A program made the position numbers and the translations under genes. A model generated the notes under the pieces. It worked only from the letters and a program-made list of their open reading frames with translations, did no database searches and was not told the DNA's origin. Shown here in pieces: positions 28,001 through 35,298 of a stretch of 64,000 nt of DNA. Source of the DNA: Chryseobacterium sp. SORGH_AS_0447 (GTDB lineage: Bacteria; Bacteroidota; Bacteroidia; Flavobacteriales; Weeksellaceae); contig NZ_JAUTAR010000001.1 in assembly GCF_030818695.1 (NCBI RefSeq), positions 3,714,501 through 3,778,500 on the forward strand, in the 5' to 3' direction. Numbering within the stretch: position 1 is the stretch's first letter; each line of letters opens with the position of its first letter.

Positions 28001-28513
28001 GCAAACCAGATATTCTCCCGACGATACATTGATCCCTACATTTAAGGCATCAGCTTTTCCTCCGTTTTCCTTATCAACGATGATGAGCTTTTTAAAAGCC
28101 GGATTTTTACTTTTATAAATTCCCCTTACCTTATTGGTTTCAATGGTACCCTGAACAAAAAAAGACACCCATTCCAGCTCGTAGGCTTCTATTAATTTCT
28201 GTAAAGAATCGTCTTTACTCCCATCATTCACGATTATAATTTCCAGATTATGGTAATAAAGAGATAGCAGGGACCTCACATTTTCCACAATCGTCATTCC
28301 TTCATTATAAGCCGGTGCAATAATACTGAAAACCGGAGCATTCGGATTGGCAGCGATGATGCTGTAGTCGGTAAATGTATTTACTTTTTTATAGCGGATT
28401 ACCGCTCCCAGCGCATAGATTCCGATCCAGCCGTAAATAAGAGCTACGGCTGCACCATACAACAGGAACAACCATATCACAATTTCGTAGATGATGTGCG
28501 AAAATTCTGTCAT
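25088..28513 (-). CDS. Fusion of GT2 glycan synthase and LTA-synthase-like phosphotransferase
   Basis: 1141 residues. Residues 1-450 are a processive membrane GT2 synthase of the BcsA/PgaC type: VND near 95-97, DVD at 173-175, ED at 281-282 and QRNRW at 324-328, flanked by membrane helices. Residues about 490-665 carry five or so more membrane helices. Residues about 740-1070 form an alkaline-phosphatase/sulfatase domain like LtaS: VVLEGFG (Glu753), AGRTFG (Thr793, candidate nucleophile) and TGDHSMP (Asp984, His985). The order and spacing agree with LtaS Glu255, Thr300, Asp475 and His476. I infer that it polymerises a glycan and transfers phosphoglycerol or another phospho-group from a lipid to it. 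Last gene of a four-gene operon; the start overlaps the HEAT gene by 4 bases. Confidence 0.9.
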   Translation of the reverse strand: MTEFSHIIYEIVIWLFLLYGAAVALIYGWIGIYALGAVIRYKKVNTFTDYSIIAANPNAPVFSIIAPAYNEGMTIVENVRSLLSLYYHNLEIIIVNDGSKDDSLQKLIEAYELEWVSFFVQGTIETNKVRGIYKSKNPAFKKLIIVDKENGGKADALNVGINVSSGEYLVCIDVDCILEQDAILKLAKPFLEQTDKKIIACGGIIRLANNCVIEDGKVVSVNMPRTLLGRTQALEYIRAFVLGRMAWSRASGLILISGAFGVFDRKIVLECGGYDRNTVGEDMELVVRMRKYMEEQKEPYQVATIPDPLCWTEVPESKDILRKQRNRWMRGTMETLWKHRKLMFNPKYGKLGMVSLPYWFFFEFLGPLVEFLGYIIFIVFLFLGIINWPFFMILAALVISLGFLYSIYGILVDLVSYKVYTKKKDFLSLIGTAFSEPFYFHPIVVKAGVNGFIDYFKKSHGWGEMKRQGFSQTVENLPFKARISAILQNGLKKWGVISSVFLLLFMVGVTAEWLWYRYYLPGLDTSRIASGLFLGNILFAFRMIFGIGIIYLIINCIKESWARFIALVAFALVAIMQYILFLYFSETQNMLGADVLYYSKEEIKETLQASGMLSIKNLALLIILAGATVVPLWMAGKSTFKSMYVGIGFLGIGLLSFFIPDGILSGGSDDTNLFSRTAAKSKWAYFFKSNEDNFLNDHPEIRDLFEDRESFAASAETLDKAFPFWRKENTPDFLGAYFNRSAETPNLVFVVLEGFGHAYTSPKGYIGNFTPFLDSLSRQSLYWENGLSSAGRTFGALPSLTGSLPFGRNGFLEIGQTPENFNLFNILKHNGFETGFYYGGDVSFDRYREFLEYSRVDHIVDESSFGSPYQKLPAHNGSSWGYEDQAVFSKMLDIQKPQQQPYFNMVLTLSTHNPFLINKSSYYESLYNKRLQSNILSPEQKKMAGAFKNQLISVINADDALRQFFENYRKRPDFANTIFMITGDHSMPEITLESHIDRFHVPLMIYSPLLKEPKRFQKTASHFDVAPSLLAYYRNNYQLKTPATVAWVGRGFSPDSDRNKVDVPIMQSKDMMIDFVSGKHYIHDSELLIINEYGSDPYQNESTLKEVSQRFNRFKNMNASFYASGKLMPDAVIANFFKDKK

Positions 28514-29574
28514 ATTCTTTCTTGGAGCGCGTGTTTAATAATTTGAACCAATTCTTCAGGAGCATCCTCATCCTGTTCCAGCCGGATCAGGTAATCGTGA
28601 TACCCTAAGGAAAAAAGGGCTTCTGCGGCGTGAATTTTAATAGCCGGAAAAGGGTTCTCCAATAATTCTTTCTTTAATAAATCCGTGATGCTCCGGTCTT
28701 TTGAAACTTTCATGGCCCGAAGAATTTCGATCCGTACTTCAAGAGGCTGATGCGGATAAATTTCCATAAGATCACCTACAGTAGAAGGATTATCCAGTGA
28801 CAGAAGCGTCTGTACCACCTGTATCCTGACTTCGGAAGAGGCATGTTCCAGCAGTCCCATTACTTCTTGATAGAAAGAAAGCAGCTGAAATTTTCTGATC
28901 AGCTTTAAAGTGAAAATAATGACGGAATCATTGGTACTGGTAAGCCACTTTTCAATGGAAGATCCTGAATCTTCGGGAATACTCGTTATGGAAAGCAGAA
29001 GCCTGAGCTGCTGCCATTCTGAAATCCTCCCTTCTGCGGTGTCAAGGAAACTCAATCCTTCAAATCCTTTTAAACTTACCATCGCATACTGAGCTTCCTG
29101 ATAAACCTCTGATGAAGCATGTGAAAGAAAACCGGAAATCCGGGGAAGAGCATCTGCGGAATCCATTACAGTAAGCTCCTGTATGCCTCCCGCAATCAGG
29201 AAAGCTTTCTTCTGGCCCAGCTTCTTTTCCGCTTCACGATGAAGACCATATTTGTTAAATAAATCTTTAATCTTGTCTTTCGCCATCCCCGAAAATTTCT
29301 TTTCCGAGTCTACCAGCCTCTGTAAAAGCAGGTTTCTGAAAGAAGGATTGGCCGAAAACTGTTGGAAAGCAGGATTATCCGGCTGATCCGGTTCGTCATA
29401 TACAATGACTTCCGATATTTTCTCATTGATGATTTGTAACCACCCGGACAGGCGCACAGTTTCTCTGTACTGAAAAAAACCGTAGAGAAGCACTCCTATG
29501 ATCAGTAACACCACCAGCAGCAATATCGCGAGCAATACCAGCACAAAGAAGTGCACAGAAGTGATTGTCTCCAT
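28510..29574 (-). CDS. Membrane-anchored HEAT-repeat protein
   Basis: 354 residues. One N-terminal transmembrane helix (FFVLVLLAILLLVVLLIIGVLLYG, about residues 9-33), a linker, then alpha-helical HEAT/armadillo-like repeats to the C-terminus, for example ALPRISGFLSHASSEVYQ, VMGLLEHASSEVRIQVVQTL, IYPHQPLEVRIEILRAM and ENPFPAIKIHAAEALFSLG. Such scaffolds bind partner proteins. The stop shares ATGA with the start of the GT2/phosphotransferase gene, and the receiver-domain gene is 7 bases upstream. I infer a link between the regulator and the synthase, perhaps binding the phosphorylated receiver. No catalytic motif. Confidence 0.85.
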   Translation of the reverse strand: METITSVHFFVLVLLAILLLVVLLIIGVLLYGFFQYRETVRLSGWLQIINEKISEVIVYDEPDQPDNPAFQQFSANPSFRNLLLQRLVDSEKKFSGMAKDKIKDLFNKYGLHREAEKKLGQKKAFLIAGGIQELTVMDSADALPRISGFLSHASSEVYQEAQYAMVSLKGFEGLSFLDTAEGRISEWQQLRLLLSITSIPEDSGSSIEKWLTSTNDSVIIFTLKLIRKFQLLSFYQEVMGLLEHASSEVRIQVVQTLLSLDNPSTVGDLMEIYPHQPLEVRIEILRAMKVSKDRSITDLLKKELLENPFPAIKIHAAEALFSLGYHDYLIRLEQDEDAPEELVQIIKHALQERI

Positions 29575-29581
29575 ATCGATT

Positions 29582-29938
29582 TCAGTTTTTCATAAACCTT
29601 TTAATTCTCAGTATCAGCTCATTAGGACTAAAAGGTTTTACAATAAAATCCGAAGCACCCAAATCGAAAGCATTCAGCACCACTTCTTCCTGCCCCATGC
29701 TCGACAGCATAATTACAGGGATCTGTTTTCCCATAGACTGTATGGCAGAGAGGATTTCAATTCCTGAAGCAAAAGGCATCATAATATCGGTAATGGCCAG
29801 ATCTACCTCTTCTTCTCTTAATTTTTCGATGGCTTCTTTGCCATTTCGGGTTAAAATAACTTCATGCCCTTCTTTCAGCAATTTATGCTCTATCGTTTTT
29901 AAAATCAGTTCATCATCTTCTGCAATCAGAATCAGCAT
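29582..29938 (-). CDS. Single-domain response regulator (CheY-like)
   Basis: 118 residues, nothing but a receiver domain: acidic pair EDD near residues 8-10, phospho-acceptor Asp51 in LAITDIMMPFASG, Ser in VIMLSSMG, and Lys in FIVKPFSPNELI. No output domain, so it must act by protein contact or phosphorelay. It lies 13 bases after the hybrid kinase gene, whose HPt domain is a natural donor, and 7 bases before the HEAT-repeat gene. ATG at 29938. Confidence 0.92.
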   Translation of the reverse strand: MLILIAEDDELILKTIEHKLLKEGHEVILTRNGKEAIEKLREEEVDLAITDIMMPFASGIEILSAIQSMGKQIPVIMLSSMGQEEVVLNAFDLGASDFIVKPFSPNELILRIKRFMKN

Positions 29939-29951
29939 AGCTTTTATTTTT

Positions 29952-32900
29952 TTATTTAATCAAAGATTTAATCATGTTTAATCCAACGGTTATTTCGCCG
30001 ATAATTTCCTTTTGCAGGGAAAGAAAATCGATTTCCTGATCTTTTTTTTCTTCCCAATGCAAGGCTGTTTTGGCGAGTTTCACCAATCCGGCCGTACCTG
30101 CAGTTCCCCTGAGTTTATGAAGTATTCTTCCCAATTCGCCGGCATTTTTTTCTGCAACGGCTGTTTGGATACTGCTTTCCGCCTGGCTGATCTCGCTCAT
30201 TACCAACTGTAAAAACATTTGTTTAAAATCCTCATCATCTCCGGTCTGTTCATGAAGGAGATTCATATCAATAATCCCTTCCGTATTTACACTATTTTCT
30301 GCCTCAGCATTTTCCTTAGTCAGGTATTTTTGCAGCATTTCCAAAAGATCGGCTTGGCGCAATGGTTTGGGAAGGAAATCATCCATCCCCGAGGCCAGGC
30401 ATTTTTCTTTTTCGCCGGCTATCGTTCCGGCCGTTACTCCAATAATCGGCACTTCTTCATAGCCCGGAAGCTGACGAATTCTCTTTGTTGCTTCCATACC
30501 ATCCATTACCGGCATCTGAACGTCCATCAGGATAATAGAAAAATTCCCGCTTTTGCACTGTTCCAAGGCTTCCAGACCATTTACGGCTTCTGTAAGTTTT
30601 GCATCAGGCACCAGCGAGGTCATCATTTTATGGTTAAGGATCATGTTTACCGGATTATCATCCACCAACAGCACCTGAAGTTCAGGAATAGCCAAAACCT
30701 GCTCTTCCGTATTTTGAGGAGTCAGTCCCGGAAGTTCTTTTTCATTATTGTCCACCGCTTTTCTGAGGGTTCTGTACAATTCTTCCGATTTAATAGGCTT
30801 TAGCAGGAAATAAGAGTTTTCTTCCTGACGGAAAGAATTGATGACATCGTGCTCTTCCGAAGAAGTATGGAGAACCACGAGCGGAGAGGTTTCGTTCTGC
30901 TTACTGAACAAAGCCTTGATCTTTTCTATCGTTTCCAGTCCTGAAATTACCGGCATATGATAATCCATAAGAATAATATCGAAACGTTCACCGGACAGCA
31001 AGATCTGTAATGCTTCCATTCCGTTCGCTGCCAGTTTGGAATCAATGTTTTTATAGGCGAGCATGTGCTGAAGGATAATTCTGTTTGCTTCGTTATCATC
31101 TACTACCAGTGCTCTTTTTATTTTCAGATCCTCATCACCGTTTATTTCAGAGAATTCAAAAGGCACTTCAATATCAAAATAAAACACGGAACCTTTGTTC
31201 GGAGCACTGTTTAGCTGAAGATGGGTTCCCATGTATCCCAGGATATTGTTGGAAATGGTGAGTCCAAGCCCTGTTCCGCCATAACGCTTACTGATCGAGC
31301 TGTTTTCCTGGGTAAAAGCATTAAAGATATACTGCTGTTTTTCTTCTGCAATCCCAACGCCCGTATCCCGTACGGCAAAACGGAGTTTTATTTTTTCTTC
31401 GTGTATGTGCAGTTTCTCTACTTTAAGTTCGATCTCGCCCTGTTCCGTAAACTTCACGGCATTCCCTAAAAGGTTGATCAGGATCTGTTTCAGTCTGGAT
31501 TCATCGATCCATAATGTTTTAGGCAGTCCTGGCTCGATATTCAGTAACAGTTCAATATTTTTCTTCTGGGACTGATAAAGAATAACGTTGATCACCTGGT
31601 TTACCAGATCATACACATTGCATTTCTCAATAACAAGTTCCATTTTACCGGATTCGATTTTAGAAAAATCGAGGATATCGTTGATGATGGTCAGTAAGTT
31701 TTCTCCTGATTCGTTGATGTAGTTAAGATATTGTTTCTGGGTTTCATTAAGCGGTGTTTTGAGCAGAAGATCCGAAAAGCCGATCACCCCGTTCAGCGGC
31801 GTCCGTATTTCATGGCTCATATTCGCCAGGAATTCAGATTTCGCCTTGCTTGCAATATCGGCCATCTTTTTGGCTTCCTTCAGTTCGTTGTTGGTTTTTA
31901 CCTTATTCGTGATGTTCTGTACCGAAACAATAACACCGCCGATTACACCATCCGACAAATACCACGGCCTTACTTCAAGGTCATAATGTTGCTCCTCCTC
32001 TTTATGGCTGACTTTAAGTATAAAATCATCGTTTTTGTAAGCTTTACCGCTTATGGCATTCCGGTAAATGGATTGGATTTCGTCGGAAACGTTTGGTGAA
32101 ACGGCAAAGATGTTTTCACCTACAAGTTCCAGGTCGTTCATATTAAACTCGTCCTTCCAGCAATTACTGGCCGACAGGTAATTCAGGTTTTTGTCGAACA
32201 TCGCTACGGCAACCGGAGCATACGCTACAAAAGACTGCAGCATCGCTTCTTTTTTCGACAGTTCAAGGTAAAGCTTTTTAAATGCATCGATATCCTGAAT
32301 AATTCCAAAAACCCTGACACAGACGTCACCCTCAAACTCAGGGATTGCTTTTACCCTCACCCAGATCATAACGCCGTCCTGCCGTACCAGCTGGAATTCT
32401 TCATCGTACCCTACTCCTTCAGATATCGTCCTGCCGAATAAAAACTCTACTTTTGCCCGGTCTTCTTCGCGGTAAAAACGCACCGCCTCCTGGAACTCAG
32501 GCTGATAATCCGGGGATACTTTGTGGATTTCCTTAGTGGTCTGCGACCAGAATACGGTTTGGTTCTTAAGATCTACTTCCCATCCTCCAACCTGGGCTGC
32601 GGCACTGGTCTGTTCCAGGATTTTCTTTGTATACAGAAGATCTTTTTCCAGCAGCATCCTTTCTGTTATATTCAGGGCTGTACTCAGAACATAAGGATTT
32701 CCCTCTTTATCATACTCAACACGGTTGTGGTACATCCAGATCAGTTCTTCACCTTCCTTTGTTTTCAGGATCATCGTTCCCAGATGCTCCTTATTTTGGT
32801 TGATATACTGCAAATACTCCTGAAGCCCTTTGTGATTTTTTTCAGGAACCAAGTCTTTTAAATTGAGCCCTTCAACCTCTTCTTCCGAATAATGCAGGGT

Positions 32901-33857
32901 TTCCCTTCCTTTTTTGTTTACTTCGAGAATATTGCCCTCCATATCATGCATACTCATCAAACCGATTGCATTTTCAAAAAAGCGTCTGAAACGGCGTTCG
33001 GAGCTTTCCAGCTGCATTTTCTCTTCAGTATGCTGGGTAATATTGGTTCCGAAGCAAAAGATTTCAGAATGATTATCATTATGCGTCATATACCATTCGA
33101 TGATCACATTATGGGCACCATTTATTTTGGAAGAAGTGGTCACCATCAGTTCTTCATCATTTTCAATAAAATGGTTGATTTTTTCGCTAATATCGTTAGG
33201 CTGATCTCCCAAGACATCCATAAAATGCTTTGCAGCAAGCTGATTCCGGCCTATTAGAAAGGCCTGTTCGAAAGCGGGATTAATATCTTTCAGCACCAGC
33301 TTATCGCTCAGGACACAAATCGGGTTGTTTGAAACATCGAAGATTTGCTGAAAGTATTCGGCCTGAATATTTTTTCTCTTGGCAATAAGCAATTTGGTAA
33401 CCGCTTCTCCTAATTTTTTGAGCGTAGAAATTTGCTCTTCCGATAAAATTTTCGGTTCATTGTTAAGAACACATAGAGTACCAAGGGCAAATCCTTCGTC
33501 ATCAACAAGCGGAACGCCTGCGTAAAAACGGATTCCTGCTTCGAGAACCACCGAATTTCCGGAGGACCGTTCATCAAGCAAGGTATCTTCGATAATTACC
33601 ATCTGTCCGGTAGCTACAGGATAATGACAGATTGCATCTTTTCTTTCAAGAACATCGATAGAGGCTCCGATACAGCTCTTGACCGTATGGGTCTCACTTC
33701 CCATAATGGCGATAAAAGAAATCTGACACCCGGAAATCAGACGTGCCGTTTCGGTAAAGATATCCAACTGAGGATCTTTAGAGAGGTTTAATAAATCTAG
33801 GAGCTCGAGCCTTTTGATTCTCTCTTTTTCATTATCTGGAATCGGATAAATATTCAT
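29952..33857 (-). CDS. Hybrid sensor histidine kinase (GAF, multiple PAS, HisKA, HATPase, two REC, HPt)
   Basis: 1301 residues, no obvious membrane segment, so cytoplasmic. Order: GAF about 20-160 (ACVPL-like stretch FYAGVPLVDDEGFALGTLCV); four PAS domains about 165-275, 288-400, 410-525 and 540-650; HisKA with His682 in SHEIRTPLNG; HATPase with N799 region INLLGNAVKF, DTGVG and GTGLG; receiver 1 with Asp965 (ILMDYHMPV); receiver 2 with Asp1112 (ILMDVQMPV); and a C-terminal HPt domain with His1247 (ILHKLRGTAG). This is a complete BarA-like phosphorelay in one chain. The HPt can pass phosphate to the single-domain receiver 13 bases downstream. The GAF and PAS domains suggest small-molecule or redox sensing; the signal is unknown. 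Confidence 0.95.
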   Translation of the reverse strand: MNIYPIPDNEKERIKRLELLDLLNLSKDPQLDIFTETARLISGCQISFIAIMGSETHTVKSCIGASIDVLERKDAICHYPVATGQMVIIEDTLLDERSSGNSVVLEAGIRFYAGVPLVDDEGFALGTLCVLNNEPKILSEEQISTLKKLGEAVTKLLIAKRKNIQAEYFQQIFDVSNNPICVLSDKLVLKDINPAFEQAFLIGRNQLAAKHFMDVLGDQPNDISEKINHFIENDEELMVTTSSKINGAHNVIIEWYMTHNDNHSEIFCFGTNITQHTEEKMQLESSERRFRRFFENAIGLMSMHDMEGNILEVNKKGRETLHYSEEEVEGLNLKDLVPEKNHKGLQEYLQYINQNKEHLGTMILKTKEGEELIWMYHNRVEYDKEGNPYVLSTALNITERMLLEKDLLYTKKILEQTSAAAQVGGWEVDLKNQTVFWSQTTKEIHKVSPDYQPEFQEAVRFYREEDRAKVEFLFGRTISEGVGYDEEFQLVRQDGVMIWVRVKAIPEFEGDVCVRVFGIIQDIDAFKKLYLELSKKEAMLQSFVAYAPVAVAMFDKNLNYLSASNCWKDEFNMNDLELVGENIFAVSPNVSDEIQSIYRNAISGKAYKNDDFILKVSHKEEEQHYDLEVRPWYLSDGVIGGVIVSVQNITNKVKTNNELKEAKKMADIASKAKSEFLANMSHEIRTPLNGVIGFSDLLLKTPLNETQKQYLNYINESGENLLTIINDILDFSKIESGKMELVIEKCNVYDLVNQVINVILYQSQKKNIELLLNIEPGLPKTLWIDESRLKQILINLLGNAVKFTEQGEIELKVEKLHIHEEKIKLRFAVRDTGVGIAEEKQQYIFNAFTQENSSISKRYGGTGLGLTISNNILGYMGTHLQLNSAPNKGSVFYFDIEVPFEFSEINGDEDLKIKRALVVDDNEANRIILQHMLAYKNIDSKLAANGMEALQILLSGERFDIILMDYHMPVISGLETIEKIKALFSKQNETSPLVVLHTSSEEHDVINSFRQEENSYFLLKPIKSEELYRTLRKAVDNNEKELPGLTPQNTEEQVLAIPELQVLLVDDNPVNMILNHKMMTSLVPDAKLTEAVNGLEALEQCKSGNFSIILMDVQMPVMDGMEATKRIRQLPGYEEVPIIGVTAGTIAGEKEKCLASGMDDFLPKPLRQADLLEMLQKYLTKENAEAENSVNTEGIIDMNLLHEQTGDDEDFKQMFLQLVMSEISQAESSIQTAVAEKNAGELGRILHKLRGTAGTAGLVKLAKTALHWEEKKDQEIDFLSLQKEIIGEITVGLNMIKSLIK

Positions 33858-34202
33858 ACTATTAACAATAAATCGTTATGCTGATAAATATAATAATAAA
33901 ATTGATATAAAAAGCATTTTTCCTTACTAACACATACCATATTTCACGAAATAGAGACTATAAATTTTTAGGCGATTTTGGATATTACTCTATGCACCTT
34001 TATGAAGCAGTAAGAATTATTTATTGTTTTAAATTTTACAATCGTGTTAATTTAATGATTATGAATACGGTAAATTCAGAAAAAAGATTTTCCGAACATT
34101 ACGTGAAAAAATTATTATCATTTTATTTTTATAATTCAAAAAAAAATTCTATATTTGCACCCACAAAAAACAAGGTAATTCTTGTTATAAGATGACCTCA
34201 AT
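33858..34202. promoter_or_regulatory. Intergenic region with promoter of the second tRNA cassette
   Basis: 345 very AT-rich bases between the divergent hybrid kinase and tRNA-Pro. TATATTTG at 34150-34157 followed by CAC matches the element upstream of the first tRNA cluster, 46 bases before tRNA-Pro. The -33 box is imperfect. A 67-codon frame at 33992-34195 overlaps this promoter and does not look like protein. Confidence 0.6.
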
Positions 34203-34277
34203 CGGGGCGTAGCGTAGTCCGGTCATCGCGCCTGGTTTGGGACCAGGAGGTCGCAGGTTCGAATCCTGCCGCCCCGA
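34203..34277 (+). tRNA. tRNA-Pro (UGG), second copy
   Basis: Acceptor CGGGGCG/CGCCCCG, anticodon TGG within CCTGG TTTGGGA CCAGG. Identical over its full 75 bases to the copy at 16610-16684. Confidence 0.95.
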
Positions 34278-34295
34278 CATCAAAAAGACATTTTA

Positions 34296-34369
34296 GGGTG
34301 CGTAGCTCAGCTGGATAGAGCATCTGCCTTCTAAGCAGACGGTCAAAGGTTCGAATCCTTTCGCGCTCA
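34296..34369 (+). tRNA. tRNA-Arg (UCU), second copy
   Basis: Anticodon TCT, 74 bases, identical to the copy at 16735-16808, including the two G-U pairs of the acceptor stem. The spacer to tRNA-Pro (18 bases) is shorter than and unrelated to the 50-base spacer of the first cassette. Confidence 0.95.
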
Positions 34370-34375
34370 CTTTAA

Positions 34376-34406
34376 GCCTCACAACTTTTGTTGTGAGGTT
34401 TTTTGT
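34376..34406 (+). terminator. Terminator after the second tRNA-Arg
   Basis: CCTCACAAC (34377-34385) pairs perfectly with GTTGTGAGG (34390-34398), then a T-tract. It is a close relative of the terminators at 16812 and 17328. Confidence 0.9.
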
Positions 34407-34420
34407 TTTCACTGAACAAG

Positions 34421-34510
34421 GCTCATCAGACAGAGCATCCCGATTTTTAAATCGGGACTGGCAAAGGCTCGAAATCGGAGATTCGATGGAATCAATCCTT
34501 TCGCGCTCAC
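34421..34510 (+). pseudogene. tRNA-Arg-like unit R4
   Basis: It starts GCTCATCAGACAGAGCATC and ends with the tRNA-Arg 3' sequence CCTTTCGCGCTCAC. It contains CCCGATTTTTAAATCGGG in place of the anticodon arm and the same T-loop insertion as R2 with a few base changes. A T-rich decayed terminator (AAGCCTTATAATCTTTG and a T-run) follows to about 34545. The rest to 34612 shows nothing. Confidence 0.8.
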
Positions 34511-34612
34511 TTTAAGCCTTATAATCTTTGTTTTTTTTGTTTTTAACGAGACTAAATATCCTAATTTTTAGCATAAGCCTAAAAACAGAATCAATGAATT
34601 CAGTTGATAAAT

Positions 34613-34645
34613 AAACCTAACGGGTTTTTGAAACCCGTTAGGTTT
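34613..34645. repeat. Perfect 15-base inverted repeat
   Basis: AAACCTAACGGGTTT (34613-34627) and AAACCCGTTAGGTTT (34631-34645) are perfect complements around a TTG loop. It is about 70 bases after the GNAT stop (minus strand) and could end transcription, but it lacks a strong T-run. It looks like a mobile palindromic intergenic repeat. Confidence 0.75.
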
Positions 34646-34713
34646 GTGACCGTTAATTCATTATCAAAAGAATTCCGATTATGATCTGAAACAAGAGGTC
34701 AGGAAATAAACTC

Positions 34714-35274
34714 TTAAATCCGGTTTAGTTTAGCATACATCTCAAGACTGATCAATTTACCGTCTTTTATTTCGCAATCCCTCATTACCCTTTCAAGTTC
34801 AAAGCCCAGTTGCGTCATTATTTTTTTGCTGTTGGCATTTTCCGTTTCTATTAAGGCTTCGATCCGGTGGACCGACATCTTTTGAAAAGCGTATTCGCAG
34901 ACGGCGAGGCCTGCTTCCCTGATTATTCCGGAACCCCAAAACTCAGGCAGCAGCCAGTAGCCCATCTCAATTTTCCGGTTTTCTTTGCTCCAGTTGTTGA
35001 ATCCGATGGCTCCGAGGAAGGTTTGATCCTGTTTGTTGCAGACTGCCCACCAGATTCCTCTTTCTTCTTTTTCAATTGCCGCAAACCAATCCATCTGTTC
35101 CTGCGTAGCTTCGAGGCTGGTATAGCTTACTCCGTAATATTTGATAACTTCAGGATGAGACAAACCTCTGTAGACCGATTCTATATCATCCGGCTGAAAT
35201 CTCCGCAGCAGCAGTCTTTCGGTGGTTAAAATTGGAAAAGGGTTTTCGTTACCCTGGCTTGTATTCTTTTTCAT
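34714..35274 (-). CDS. GNAT N-acetyltransferase (RimJ/RimL-like)
   Basis: 186 residues. Family layout is clear: LTTERLLLRRFQPDDIESVY at the N-terminus, GAIGFNNWSKENRKIEMGYW in the middle, WGSGIIREAGLAVCEYAF (acetyl-CoA-binding helix region) and HRIEALIETENANSKKIM near the end. This is the Acetyltransf_3 group, which acetylates ribosomal-protein N-termini or small amines; the acceptor cannot be predicted. Cytosolic. It precedes nothing on its strand before the tRNA cassette and follows the SH3-protein gene by 24 bases, so it may share its transcript. Confidence 0.88.
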   Translation of the reverse strand: MKKNTSQGNENPFPILTTERLLLRRFQPDDIESVYRGLSHPEVIKYYGVSYTSLEATQEQMDWFAAIEKEERGIWWAVCNKQDQTFLGAIGFNNWSKENRKIEMGYWLLPEFWGSGIIREAGLAVCEYAFQKMSVHRIEALIETENANSKKIMTQLGFELERVMRDCEIKDGKLISLEMYAKLNRI

Positions 35275-35298
35275 TAGTCCTGTTTTGGAGTTACGGGT

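Noticed and set aside
33992..34195. 67-codon plus-strand frame upstream of the second tRNA cassette
   Set aside because: It overlaps the tRNA promoter, has AT-driven composition and no recognisable protein character.
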